A DNA stretch of 64,000 nt from Bradysia coprophila (lineage: Eukaryota > Arthropoda > Insecta > Diptera > Sciaridae), in contig NW_023503293.1 in the NCBI RefSeq assembly GCF_014529535.1, forward strand, positions 7,248,844-7,312,843, written 5' to 3'. This document shows positions 24,504 through 37,589 of this stretch, piece by piece. The stretch's first letter is position 1. Every line of letters starts with the position of its first letter. The translations under genes and the position numbers were made by a program. Under the pieces are notes generated by a model. It had not been told where the DNA came from and searched no databases. It worked only from the letters and a program-made list of their open reading frames with translations.

Positions 24504-26005
24504 TCATTGTGTGGTAGGCCTGGTCACCAAAAATTTTACGATTGTCCTTCCCAAGGGAAAGGTCCCACGCACTTCCTTGTTCTTTTTGCCGTTGCGCAAC
24601 ATGAAGTGGAACTCGTTTCGAAGTCGCTTATACAAATGAGTCGTAATGTTCGTCCTGAAGTTCGTTTGGAACGTGTCGACGATGAAATTCCACGCGTTCT
24701 GAGACCATTCCTCGAATTCTGTGTCGACATCGTATTTTTGCATAAATTGAAGAGAACGTCGTAAATTTTCTCGAAAGACGGTTGTGGCACTGTGACACGA
24801 TTCGCGGATGGTCGATGACTTGCAATCGACGTACTGGCAATGGACTGGTTACAATTTGAATTCAAAGATTTAGACTGTGAAGAAACGTCTATGAAGTTTG
24901 AAGTCGATAATAATCTGCGTTTCTTTTTATTCTTTTCCGGGACCTCTTTATGGAAAGCGGCTCGCTTTATCTCCTTAAACTTCCTTGTCTCTTCATTATC
25001 AACGAAGTCGTCATCCGTATCTAATCGGTGTGGTTTTGTAATTCGGAAAATGTAAAGATTTTAGTAAATTTTTACGGAATGGATTGAATTACAAAGACCG
25101 CTTACCGATTGGGCGCGTCGTCACTGCATGCCGTGGCTGACAACTACGACCAGATTTCTTAAACTCCCTTGTCATTTTCACCAGCCATTCCTTTACAGTA
25201 GGGTGTAGCCGTAAAAAATAATTGATTTGAGGTAATTCGACTTTCGCCACCATGTACCGAAAACCCAACTTTTTGTTAGGTAAATATCAAATTTAGGTGT
25301 CCCAAATCAAATCAGATGTTGTATTTGACTCACCGCGGTCCATTTAGCATATTTAAAGTTTAATTCACATTTTTGCACATTTTCATCAAATTTTGTGGCG
25401 AGATTAAAGTCTCAAAATCACCATCGGGGAACTTTGACAATCAGTCATGAACTCAAAAAATATTTCTTAGACTTGATCTTTTTTATAAAATAATCTGTGA
25501 AGCCTGGAGATTAGATCACCATGTTGACTCAACTTTTTATGTACACTGAGCCCACCGTAAAAAATCGATATATGTGACGTGGACCGAAAACGACGAAATT
25601 TTCGAAAATCGATCTGGCGGCAGCACAAAATTAAAGTTTGAATTTTTTTTTTCTCTCATAAAATGATCCGATGGATAAAATGAGTGGATTTCCGGCTGAG
25701 CCTTAAAAGAACTACGACATTTTGTAAAAACCGCTACACCCTACTTTACAGCCGATGATGTTGATGGCTGTGGTGGAGCCATGGTGGATTGTTCGAAATC
25801 GGAGTCGCTGTTGTCGCTGACCAGGAATCCTTTACCAATGATGATGACATATTATTGAAAACCTATACTTATATTTTTCGGTTTACTTTTTCATCGACTC
25901 GTTCACTTGAAATTCAAATTTTAGGCACACTTACGGCGTGAATTTCCTACTTTTTTCAGACCTTAAAATGTCTCGTTTGGCCCTCGTTTTCCTCTGTTCT
26001 AACAT
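24504..26005 (-). pseudogene. 5' part of transposon-type gene, split by a MITE and frameshifted
   Basis: Readable exons: exon 1 25935-26005 (ATG, MLEQRKTRAKRD..., basic and probably nuclear-localising, phase 2); exon 2 25751-25816 plus 25106-25197 once the MITE at 25198-25744 and one TSD copy are ignored (SDSDFEQST, then EWLVKMTREFKK, phase 1); exon 3 from 25020 (TDDDFVDNEETRKF, basic KKKRR, then PSFEKIYDVLFNL). All junctions have GT/AG and matching phase. At the A5 run 24735-24739 the sensible frame changes: FNLCK in one frame is continued by YDVDTEFEEWSQNAWNF and FRTNITTHLYKRL in another. That fits loss or gain of one base. The segment with N-W-F and TNITTHLY resembles N-terminal parts of Fanzor-type proteins as I remember them. 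A domesticated or unrelated gene is possible. Confidence 0.5.
25192..25750. mobile_element. 547 bp MITE inserted in an exon, TTTACA target duplication
   Basis: The element is 25198-25744. Its terminal inverted repeats begin GTAGGGTGTAGCSGT at both ends. It is flanked by TTTACA at 25192-25197 and 25745-25750. Removing the element and one flank restores an uninterrupted reading frame on the minus strand, which is strong evidence that it is an insertion. No coding capacity is seen, and the superfamily is not clear from a 6 bp duplication (4 bp if the repeat starts at AGTAGGG). Confidence 0.8.
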
Positions 26006-29000
26006 TTGTTATGAACCGCAACGACAAACAGGTATTCCGCGCGTGATCCTATGGAACAAAATGTATATGTTAAAACCAATGAAGTAAAAGATTTTTTTCT
26101 CTAGACAGTATTAATTCAAACGAAACTTTGCAACTTGTCTTCTAATAGACTTAACTAATATTCTAAAAACAACTAAGGCAATAAAGGAAGACGAATCACC
26201 GAATAAACATTTCAAACCCAAAATACTAGCTTTAAATTGTTCCACTGACTCTCCAGTATGAGAAAACAGGATGCAAGAGTTTGCAAAATTCCATGGACAT
26301 TCTGCCCGTTCAATCCAAATCAATTTAAGTTCATAGCCAACGCTCAGTTCGTTTGCTCTAATTATTTGCAATTAATTTAAGGGAAGTTGTTGAAGCAGTA
26401 ACATTACGAAAAATGTCAATAGAATGTTGAAGGAGGAGAAAAGTGGTGGTACGGGTAAAGAAAGTTAAAAATACATTTTACCAAGCCAAATTGACAACAA
26501 CTCGGCTGTATCGAAGCGGATTTAGCGTACACCCGTTTTGTCATTTCCATCAAAAGCTGAATTTGTAATTTTCAGTTATGAAAAGTATTAATTAGTTCTT
26601 TGAGTCTTTTATCAGGTGGCACGATGATAAGTTATATTTGATTCTATATGCGCGTCTGATGTGAAAAAGGTTTACTGCTTAATAATTCGCTTAATACATA
26701 CGCGTAATGTAATATAGTAAAAAGACAGTTAGTGAAGTCAATGAAAGTAGTTATCATTTTCTTTATTAAAAGCGAAAAAAAGGCTGCAAAGTGCAACCAG
26801 TAAAAAAACGATGAAAGTAGTGAGTAGAATTAAAACGATGGTTAGATTGGAGATAATTAAATATTGCATCAAACATTTCGCAAAGAAGGTTCCGGCAAAA
26901 GTGGACCCTCCAAACAATTTGAACGTTTCTAAAGTACATTTTTGGGTGTAGCGATTCCAAATTATTACACTGACCATAAATATTCATTTCTACGCTATGT
27001 CTCGCAATCGAATTGAAAATTTTTGTCGGTCTCCGCACAGTCGACCCAGTAAATAATGGGAGTTCATTTTTCTTTTACACAATCTAAAAAACATTAAATG
27101 AAAATCATTAACGAAGTTCTCACTGATAAACTAAAAGAGTTTCTTCGTACAGAAAATTTACATTTTTAATTTGCAGGCCGTTTCTTTAATGTATTCACAT
27201 TGAATTTCTGGTACACAACAATTTTATCTATAAGTGTCGATTTGCTTGGATTCCGGAAAGAAAATGTATATGTGGCAACAGTACCGAACGTTTTCAAACG
27301 AAATAAGAAAAACGGAGATTGATTAATTGGGCTAGGGGTTGAATTAATTATGCAAAGAATACTTATCCATACTATTCTTCTTGGTGCCCATGATGGTACA
27401 TTTTTTCAAGTGTATTTTCAATAATCAATTTTTCAATTGATGGCAAGCATTTTTTTACGTGTTAGCTAAGTAAATAAAAGAGATTAAACAGAGCCGCAGA
27501 CGTACCCGCTACGGTAGCAAACAATATAATATAACATAAGTAGGATGATGCTGTTTGAAAACTGAATCTCAAATTTAATAGTTTTTTTTGTACATTTCTA
27601 GTACATTTTGTCACAAAGTTACTAATTCAGACGCTCTAATTTTTTTTGGAACCAACTTCACTGCTATGACATTTCTTCGTTATTTTATCAGGGTGAAGTT
27701 GTTTCAGCATAAAATAGAGGGAAAAGAATGAAGTACTGAAAAAAAATTGTAACGTCTCTACAGGCAGCGGTTTCCTAATGATTTGTTAATCAAGTAAAAA
27801 GTCGGTTAGGTAAAAGCGGTAAGAAATAATCTGTGACTAGTTTCAAGCAGATCGCTAGGCCATTTTTTTATTAGTTTATATCAACACATTCATTGGAGTG
27901 TAGCCTCTCAAAAAATTGCTTTGACTCAAAATCACTGGAGATTTTTTTTTATAATTTTTGCCTTTGAAAACCTTACTCATTCAAATTACAGCAGCTCTAA
28001 ATGTTGCCAAAATTAAATTTTTTTTCGAATCAAAACTTAGGATTGGTGTCATTTGAAAGTTACTACATGTGGTCTCACGACAAAAACATTTTCAGGTCAA
28101 TGAGAGTGGTTAGGACTCCAATTACAGTGATTATTTGACCTTCATTATTGTAATTTATTGAATCTATTACTTCTTTTCATTGAACTATTTCTAACCAGTT
28201 GATGCCTGCAAAACCATTTACTTTATAGATATAATTTTTGGCTTTACAAGGTTGACATCAACCATAGCCGATCGATCGCTTTAGTCTTCGCTGTCAATAA
28301 CATTCTACATTAAAATCTATCACAGTTTTGATAAAATCGGTCATTAGCGCCCTTAGCGTTAGTTAATATTGATAAGAAGATCACAATTAATTCATTAAAC
28401 GTCTAGCCATAAATGATAAATTAATAAAATCATCGCAGACTTCCCTTTTATTACCAAAAACATGGAAAACGGTATGTGTAAAGGTGAAATTCCGCTCAGA
28501 CGAAGGAAATGTAATCAAAAATGCGAGAAAAAGGACCGAAAAAGGATTTTTCCATTCTATTAAAACCTTCGACAACAACAACAAAACCAAAACTTTGACC
28601 GAAGCACGAATAACTAATATTTGTTTTAATAACACTTGAATGATCCAGAAAACAACTGAACTACGGAGGAACGTATATATAATAGAAGAAGCCACACAGA
28701 ACCAATAAAAAATGTTGCACGTTCTGTTCCAAGAAATAAATTAAACGAACATAAAGGGAAAAACACGCCGAAAACGCCTTAAATCTATAACTTTATTTTA
28801 TCAGACCTCTAATTTCCATATATCAATAACTGTTTCATTCAGCAGTGGTGGTATTATAATCTGGTCTATACGATGTCACGTAGTAACTAATAATTGGATT
28901 GCTAAAAAGTTATGCCCGTTCGAAAACACTGTAAAAAGTTTCTAATTATTTAAGAACCATTTCACTGTACCGTTTCACCTTTTTTAATAAAAAAAAATGA

Positions 29001-30324
29001 AAAAAATAAAATAAAAATAAATTTTAACATCGGACATATTTGACCCTATTATGGTTCGGATGTCGTGTTATATCATTCAGTTGAACACGTAATTATTCTC
29101 GCTGAAGAATTCAAAATTCTCCGACGCTTTTCTGCCGTACACCAAAACTGAACCAGCAAACATTTTATCTCTTTATTTATATAAATAAACGGAATGTATG
29201 TTATATTATATAAATTAAATGGTTGCGGGGAATATAGACGTAAAGTTACAGGCCTGGTTTACCGCACAATAACACAGCTGAAACTGTTATTTGGAATACA
29301 AAACCATTGTTAGATGTGTAAGATATTTTGAAAATTATTCGTTTACTTTCCTCATGTAACTGTTTATGTAACCTTCCATATCGCCTTCATCATTCTCCTG
29401 GATACAGACATATGCCCTTACTGTGACATAATCTCCAATGCGATGTCATTTCGATTATGTAGCTTACCTATTTGTATAAAGTTGCGGATGTTCTCGTACA
29501 AAAACAATTTCGGAAAATCGAAGACCTAGATTGACCAATTGACCTGACCTATTTCGATTTTCTATTGATCTCTCTTGCGTAAAGTTGAAACTGGCATGAC
29601 CTTAATTAATGTGAAGTAATTTGATAAATATAAATTAAGTGAACGCAATCTACGAACAATCAATAATTTAGGTTTCTTAAGTTTGGGTTGAATCGAAATC
29701 AGGTATGGTTAAGTCGATCCTTTTGGTCACGGTCAAATTAGGTTCACGGAAAGCTCTTACTTGGTCCGGAAAGTTCGCTCGTTTCTTTTTGCAAAGATGA
29801 TCGTTAAATCTCATCTTATCCTCACATATGAGTATATGCAACGAAAGTTCAGCTTGTGTTCTTGCCTTATAATAGTCGTTTTGTTTAGTAATATCACGAC
29901 AGAGTAAAGTTAACCAGGCAGGAGCGCTGATTTGACTTGGGACTTGAATAATCTAGTAGCCCTATATTTTTTGCGAATAAAATTTTTCAATTTATGTCAG
30001 TGTTCATCTGCGGTCATTTTCATACAGTGTATTATTTGACAATTATCGCAGTCATGATTAACAAAGTTTTCGAAAAATGATGATGAACAGGTCGCTTACC
30101 GAACGTCTTCAAAAACACTAACGTATGGTGTGTCTGGTATCATTGTGGAAAGTATTATACAAACACAAAGCTTATGTTACTACAATTAATCCGAACTAGC
30201 TGAAAAAACACCGCCCATCGCATTTTAAGCATCTATTCCGTTCAGAGCTTTCGAAAACCATCAGAAAATTTTCTGCTCACAAAACGAGCTTCAGTAGACT
30301 TACCGCAGACATTTGTTACGGACG

Positions 30325-30440
30325 GCTATCATCTGTTATCGATAACAAACGAACGACATAAACAAACAAACGACCAGATCAGAGTTCTTAGCAAAAGTTC
30401 AAAAAAATGAAGTAATAGATTTAAAATTAAAATCTTGAAA
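30325..30440 (-). repeat. dispersed repeat family copy D (partial)
   Basis: On the minus strand it reads ATCTATTACTTCATTTTTTTG ... TTATCGATAACAGATGATAG ... CCGT, matching the motif order of the copies at 19.2, 37.6 and 53.3 kb. The middle is different, so the copy is partial. Confidence 0.45.
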
Positions 30441-31200
30441 ATGCTTAGATGTGATAGTAAAACTGCTGATATTCTTACCGTCTGCGAAAATGTAAGAATA
30501 GATTTCAGGATGACCGGTTTTGATCTTATGACACGAGCTTCGCTTCGGATTGACATGGTTGGTATTATTTTTCCGAATTCCGAATATCGTCTGAATCGCC
30601 GTTACAAAACAGGACTTGCCATAAAGACACCATATACACAGTCCAGTTTAAGAAACAATCGATATCGAATAGAACCGATCTATGGGCAGTGTTTGTTCAT
30701 TTTCCACCATAGAAAACATTTCGACGTGAGTTCGAAATAAACAAAAAAAAATCTGATTCGCTTAAATATATCGTACAGCTCTACATCTTGAATAAATACC
30801 GTAATAAATCAAGGTAATGTAAGTAATAGGTAATTGGACAAACTCTTTCATTAGAAATTAATTTCATGCAAATAAAGGGAAATCCTTTTTATGGAAACAC
30901 AAAACGAATTATCTTATCGAAATATTGTTACGTTAATAAAATATACACCGCAATATATTTTCAGTCTGGTGATGTACAGACAATTTGGGAAACATAAAAT
31001 TTTTACGCACAATTAATCTCACAACAAATATTGTGCCATTATGCATCAAATATACATGTTACCTAGTTCACCACAAAATGATAGAAGTTACAGCGAATTT
31101 TGACTGTATATCGGTTATATAGAGAGAAAGGAGAGAAAGTAGAATGGTTTCCAGATTGGTCGATAATCTTGATATTTTGTAATTCTGTAACAATATGGTC

Positions 31201-31393
31201 TTTCCCTTTTCGAAAACAAGTTGATCGAAAAATATGGAAAATAAAAAGTTTATCGAGACGAGCATAAATCATCCGACACAGACACCCTTGGATAACGCAA
31301 CTTGAAAATTTAGTTGTTGGGCAATTGTTTGCTGCTTTACATTTTCCAATGAGGTATTTGTAACTCATTTCAAACTTGCGTTTGATTTCTATA
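31201..31393 (-). CDS. possible exon of a small cysteine-rich protein
   Basis: A pyrimidine-rich tract ending ACTTCTTTTATAG precedes a frame with the cysteine spacing C-x5-C-x7-C-x4-C-x-C (KCKAANNCP ... FSSCVIQGCLC). This loosely recalls EB/EGF-like extracellular modules. The frame then continues without cysteine signal. No signal peptide exon or donor was identified. It could be a decayed exon or chance. Confidence 0.2.
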
Positions 31394-31933
31394 AAAGAAG
31401 TTGAGTGTGAAGATGTAAGAGACAGTGTACGAAGTTAGGCTAGTGTCAGAATTTTCTATCTAACGGATAAGTTGATCAATGCTACAGCTATACAGCCACT
31501 ACCTACATAATATTTATGAAAGAAAACCCCCATCTCAAACAGAAATAGGAATGTAAAAAATCTGCATTTGAAAAGTTTCGTCAAAAATTCAATGTCATCA
31601 GTGTTGAAACCATCGTCTAAAAATACCTCTACAGCATCTTACTTTTTCGTTCAAGTGGTTTTTGGAGCAATTGTTTTTGTTCAAGCATTTATCATAAACA
31701 ATTGGATCACACAATAATCCAACAATAATCTAACAATAAAATGAGTTTGAGTTCTGTGTCTTGTTTCCAGCAATATTTCCACGAAATATTTTTGATGATC
31801 CTATCAAGAGCAGGTGGACCGTTTTAAGCTGTCCGAACACCTCTAATCTGGTCCAATATTTTCATGGGATGTCAGTTGTCAAGACATAAAACCTTTTATT
31901 TTGGAAATTTGGAAATTTGGATATTTTGAAAAT

Positions 31934-32027
31934 TGATTTGCTAAAAATTTCCAAAATTTGCTAAACTTTAAAAAAAATGTTTTTTTAGCAAATTTTGGAA
32001 AATTTTGGCAATTTTTAGCAAATCAAT
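31934..32027. repeat. AT-rich hairpin
   Basis: AATTGATTTGCTAAAAATT is mirrored by AATTTTTAGCAAATCAATT-type sequence at the right. The inner CCAAAATTTGCTA/TAGCAAATTTTGG arms also pair around a T/A-rich loop. Confidence 0.7.
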
Positions 32028-32570
32028 TCATGTTCGTTTCTTGAACATCTTCAATACAGCAGATTAGACCGCTGCCGAATTCATAGTTAAATAGGTCCTC
32101 GTGTTGGGTGGGTCATATTCCTTGACTGTCTGAACTTCTCAAGAGTATTTTTATTGGTAATGATTTATTGATTTATTCCCTGGACTGTAAGTCATGAGTT
32201 TTACAACTTTAAATGTACCACTTTTTTCCTCTTTGTTAGCACGATAGCTAGAGCACCTCTAACTCGATTTTCAAAAACTTTTTTTTTAATCTATGACCCA
32301 TTAAAATTCTCAGGAAAAGTTCGAAAATGAGTGGTATCAGTTCAACCATCTGCGAATAGGTCTCAAAACAAGCCTTTTTAACTCTTTGTTAACACGATAA
32401 CTTGAGTTTCTTAACAGATTTTTAGAAAAAAAATTGTTTGGTGGAGAATGGATTCCTGAGGATAGGTTCCAAGATAGATTATGCTGGTCTAACGATCTAG
32501 CTGATGTTGCTAAACGAATTTTCGTGTCTATTTCAACGGTATCGGGTAATCTGACACACGGTGCCAAAAG

Positions 32571-32735
32571 AACGCACTTTTAAACTACGTAAAAGGTGAA
32601 CTTGCTCTTGCAGACGCAAGTTTATTGCTACAAATGCTTTTTAGCCATGTCATCGACTTAATGACTCCTTTTACAATATTTTGGTATCGAAAAATCGTGT
32701 GCGAGTTCACCTTTTACGTAGTTGAAAAATGCGTT
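32571..32735. mobile_element. 165 bp MITE with about 33 bp terminal inverted repeats
   Basis: The left end reads AACGCACTTTTAAACTACGT then AAAAGGTGAACT. The right end is its inverse with three differences. There is no coding capacity and no obvious flanking duplication. Confidence 0.75.
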
Positions 32736-34130
32736 GTTTTAGATGTATACTTGTGTGGCTACAAACATTTTAGGGTATTTTCTAAAATCTAAACGAACAC
32801 GGATTTTTTTTTTTGAGGATGTTAGCTGTGCAGAACTATTTTACAAGACAGCTGAATAGTATGTTCCGCATATAAGTATGTACATTTTACATACTGACCA
32901 CACTAAGTGCAGCTAAGATGTACATTGTACTGCTATGTTCGGTACTTGTCCTGAATTTGTTCAGTATATCAGTACATTTTTCGTGGTAGTTGAACAGTAC
33001 TATTGTACTGTTGAACCGTATTATTATCTATTGAGCTATAATATGTACAAGATAGATGAGAATGATGCCCTGCTCAGCTGAATTAAATGCATTTTAGTTG
33101 TAAGTCTATACTGCTACACATCTGTACTTGTCTCGCTTCAAAAAAAAAATGTTCAGCTGTGCTGAAAATAATTGTTTGTGTGAATCTACGAATCGTTTCT
33201 ACATCCACTAGGTGAGACAAGTGTTAGCTAAATTATTGGTTCTCACAAAGCAATGACGACATAACACATCCCTGTAGTTGTGCTAAACCACCGAATAAAT
33301 AGTCTAGACTCAAATGTTTCAATAAAATTTCTCCCATAATTTCAGATATTTTATTTTATCTCTCTATTCAGTGTGCACCAACACTGTATCTTAATTCATA
33401 AATTATATTCAAAGCATTGTGCACAGAGCTTATAGAAACAGATAAAGTGAACAAAATATTGCTCAGCTCAGGTGCAATTTCCAGCGATAGAAAAAAAAAG
33501 AAAAAGAAGGAACCGATGACGAGTGCACCACAACCATACATCTACAATTGGCAATATTATGATTTCGATTACTATTTATATTGCATAGGGATGATAAAAT
33601 TCATGAGCGAACATAAACGAACTCGTGCATAGACTTTCAATATTTGAAGAACGAAAGGAAAGGAAAAGGAAGATTAAGTAAACAAAAGGTAGCTCTCTTT
33701 ATCCAGTTGCATAGCTTAAAACAAATATTGCTTCAAATAAGACATGAGCACAAACACAACATCGAATGGGATTAAAGTTATGGGAGAAGTGCATTATAGA
33801 TTTGACAATTTTAATCCTGCAATCTTGTCTTATATCAATATAAGAAAAATGCGCGAGGTAGAGATACAACATTTTTCAAGTATTAATTTACTCCAGCATC
33901 AGGTGCGCTTGTTGTTTCTTAAATAAATTATTAGTTGACATTTGATCGATCGGCATTTAATAAGCGGCATTATTCCAATACAATTTGGTCGCAAGGACCA
34001 AAAAAATATCGTAAGAATATCAATTCAAATATCTATGTATTTGACCCATATTTGCACGTGAATCAACACAACTTTTTAAGCTCTAAGTGTTGAAGGTTTC
34101 ACATCCATTTTTTATTTAGTTCAATAGTTA

Positions 34131-34235
34131 TTTGTGTATCTGTTTTGGACGATTGTTTTTAGGCAATTTCGCGAGTTGTAGCCCGAACGAAGTGCGAAAG
34201 TGCCTAAAAACAATCGTCCAAAACAGATACACAAA
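34131..34235. repeat. hairpin with perfect 35 bp arms
   Basis: 34131-34165 is exactly complementary to 34201-34235. The 35 nt spacer (34166-34200) begins TTTCGC and ends GCGAAA, so pairing can extend about six more bases, leaving a loop with GTTGTAGCCCGAACGAAG. It is adjacent to a second imperfect inverted repeat at 34241-34312. Confidence 0.9.
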
Positions 34236-34240
34236 AAAAA

Positions 34241-34312
34241 TTCATGTAAGGGGTCGAAAACCAGAGAAAAATCTCAAAGCTCCCTCATTTTCGGCCCCGA
34301 CACATGAAAAAT
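34241..34312. repeat. imperfect inverted repeat
   Basis: TTCATGTAAGGGGTCGAAAA at the left pairs imperfectly with TTTTCGGCCCCGACACATGAA-type sequence at the right. It lies only a few bases from the perfect hairpin at 34131-34235, so the two may be parts of one foldback element. Confidence 0.6.
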
Positions 34313-36307
34313 AGAATAAGTTCGTTCAATTAGGGTATTTCACATCGACTTGTGATATTTTTTTCTTTCTGGTTTAGACCACCATTGTCTTAAGGAAGGC
34401 TACTCCAAATAAATTAGTTTCACCATTTTCAGATCCATTTTACGCCCGCGAAAATTCGTGGAAATTTCGCACGTGTTGGTTAGGGTGAACAAACCATACA
34501 TCTGCATACCTCTCTTACTAAAGTGCTCTTATGCCAAATTTCGACGAATTTTCGCAATCATAAAGTGGATCGAAAAATTTTGAAATTTCCTAAAAATTCA
34601 AATTTTTCAATTTCATTTCGCGATTCTCGCTAGCCAATCCCTATCCTCAAATCACCATATTTCCATAAATATTTTTGGGAAAATAAGGAAAATATGGGAA
34701 AATGATTTCGCAAAACAAGTCCTTGTCATATCATCATCATTTTCCTTCAGCATCGGTGGAGTTTATAGGTGCAGTAAAAACTTTCTTACGACTTTTTGAG
34801 TTTACTGCTAATGGCTAATATACTAAGATGGAAGGAAATAATTAAGAACCTCGATTTTTTAGTGGTGTGATATTCTTGCGGTCTATGAAAGGTTACTCCA
34901 TAGAATTATCGATATTCAGGATAATCACCCGTTCCGATTTGTTACAACCCTGCTCAAATCGTTTTTGCACACTACCTAAATCCTAACTCTACACATACAC
35001 ATTTGCACAGTAAAGTAATGTTCCTCCACAAATTTAAAAACAAATATTTTTTCTCTACCCTCAGCTCGGGAATTTTGCTACAAAGGTCTAAATAGTTGAA
35101 ACGCATCGCTTTTATTGAGTTATTTGTTTCCCAATAATAATCTCTGATTACTCAATTCAATCATAAGAGAAAATCGAATTCTCTTTACGGTTTCCGTCTA
35201 CCCCGGTCTCTATTTAAATGTATTAACCAAAGTTGCGTTTATAAGGGGAAGATATGTGTCGTAAATGTGTGTATACTTATAAGTATAATAATAAAAGAAA
35301 AGTTATGTTCTTCCAGCTATAAACAACACGTTCGCGTGTAAAATTATTGTATTATCCGGAAAATGACGGTGTACATTTTCGACTTTTATATTCGAGTGTT
35401 TCGGATGGATATAAATCAACCAGTAAACATTATCATGAATGAAAACTTTTCTGCTCGCCAAAAATTATGGTGGCTTATAGAATTTGATATTCCTTTCGTT
35501 CTTCTTAAGTAACCTGCATATAAGTAACATGATCCTACATTCTTATAGTGAGTGGGTGTTTGTTTGGATTGATTTTAATTTAGTTGTAACAATTCGACAT
35601 TCAGCATTTTTTCTTATAGAATGTCGACTGTTGGCGGTTGGATTGATAACTAAGAATCCATTTTTATGTAGTACTCAGCACATTCGGCAGCAAAACAAAT
35701 GTAAATCTTCAAGTTATTCAGTGCAATACCCTCAATCCGACCTACCAGCCGTCTATATAATTGATACAGACGTTCGCAGTCATGAATAATTTTTCCGTGG
35801 AAATTTTTTTACGGAATAATAAAATAAAAACTTTATACAAAGTATCTGTTGCGATGAGATTTGGATGACTCGGTTTTAAACCATTGATAACATAAGTTAT
35901 AAACAAAGTAGTGAACGTTGTATACGTGTATAGGCCTTTTGGCAAAATGAAAAAAAGCAAAGAAAATGAAAATCGGCTGGGGAAATTGACGGTAATTTCT
36001 CATGAAAAGCGAAAGAGGAAGTCATTTAGTTTATTGTTTATTGCACGGAGATACCATATTTATTCTGTCATTTTAACAAAAGAAACGCTAAATATGTTCA
36101 TGCACGATAGTCTTGGGACGGATTCACAGAAAAAAATCGCTGATTGTTGTTCGAATGGCCCCACGACCACTTGCAATTATGACTATAAGAACGAAATTTT
36201 CTTTTATCCGATTTCGGACTACTTTGCTTCCTACGTAATGAAATGTAATACTTAAGGAGTGATGTAATGCAACACATTAAGGTCAAGGTGCAGGACGAGC
36301 CATACTG

Positions 36308-36360
36308 CAGGGCCTAATTTAGGGAATTTAAATCACGAAATTCCTTACAATTCCTTAAGA
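36308..36360. repeat. possible hAT MITE end
   Basis: CAGGGCCTAATTTAGGG, followed by AT-rich sequence with AATTCCTTACAATTCCTTA, resembles the left ends at 12906 and 50229. No right end was found, so it is a fragment at best. Confidence 0.3.
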
Positions 36361-37589
36361 TTTTTGAATTCTGGTATTGAGATCATAATTCCGTTAAAGT
36401 ATTCCTCACCATACTGTGACTTCCCGAAGTGCCTTTTAGATTTGTGTGTGTAATTTTTTTGGGTTTTCAAAAACGAGGTGTAGCTCTGTGGTGGTATAAT
36501 ACTGCTCCTTTTTGACGTCTGAAATAAAATACAAGTGTTAATGCTAGGAGCAGTGCTATGGTTGTGGTAACGCTATCACATTAACACCGTGTTTCAGAGA
36601 CGCTGTGAGCCTTTATACTACTAATTTCTTACAAACTAATTGTGTATCCATCAGTGCATTCCACCACAGTGCCGAATGGCCTAATGTTTTCGGTAAAATT
36701 TCGTCTTTTAAAAAATTGACAAATTTTACCAAAATTTATCGAAATAAAAAAGACGAACAATCTTCTACGTAACGACACTGAACGCCATCAAAAATTGTCA
36801 AATTAATTATATACCAGCCAGCAATTGACAAAAGTTTCTTTCGCATAAAATGAGAGAAATGTGTATGTTCATCGGATATTAAGTGAACTACATTATTATC
36901 ATCCATTCGTTGAAAAACCTGTGCAAGCAGAAAAAAAAGTGATCTCCTCCAACATAATACAACTCCACTCCGACGTTTAAGACATCATCATTCCAATTCC
37001 TATATTAGTACTTAAAAAGTACTTATGTTACGAGCAAAAATACCAACCGGCGATATAATAGAATTAATTTGCTACTCTGCCATAAAAATGGGACTTGCGT
37101 AGGTATTCCGGATGAAAAGTAAAGAACAAAATTCTTTATAGAATCTAATGAACAAAGTTTGCTTTTCCGTTTCATTATGTTTGGTTTGGTTTCCAACTAA
37201 AGGAACTTTGTATTTTAACAAAGCCCCCTGAAAGAGAAGAAAAAAATAAGAACTGAATGCCATCAAACGAAAATCTGCTGTTTTTCGTCTTTCGTTTCGT
37301 TTTCGAGTACTTTACATTTTGGCTTTAGCCGTACGTAAAAAGTAATGGTAATCGAGAAATTGGGTCATTTTCATTACTGAAACGAGTACCGTCCTCGTAG
37401 ACGGAATAATTTTATTGCGAAATGAACACAATTATTTAATCTATTGTGCCTAACTAGCAATTTAGCCCGCTGACTCTGCATTCGATATTATTCGACAGTT
37501 TTTATGGCGCCAGTAAAATATGTAGTGACTGCGGAACAATTACGGAATCTTCTCGATAGACACAAATAGCAAGCTGAACGGATTAGCCA

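Noticed and set aside
28387-28695. 102-codon minus-strand hydrophobic frame resembling membrane segments
   Set aside because: Its Leu/Ile/Phe/Val-rich translation is what AT-rich DNA gives by chance; no motif, splice site or conserved pattern is seen.
35911-36255. 114-codon plus-strand frame with a cysteine pair (ADCCSNGPTTTC)
   Set aside because: It has no recognisable family, no acceptor or promoter context, and its length is within what may occur by chance in this window.
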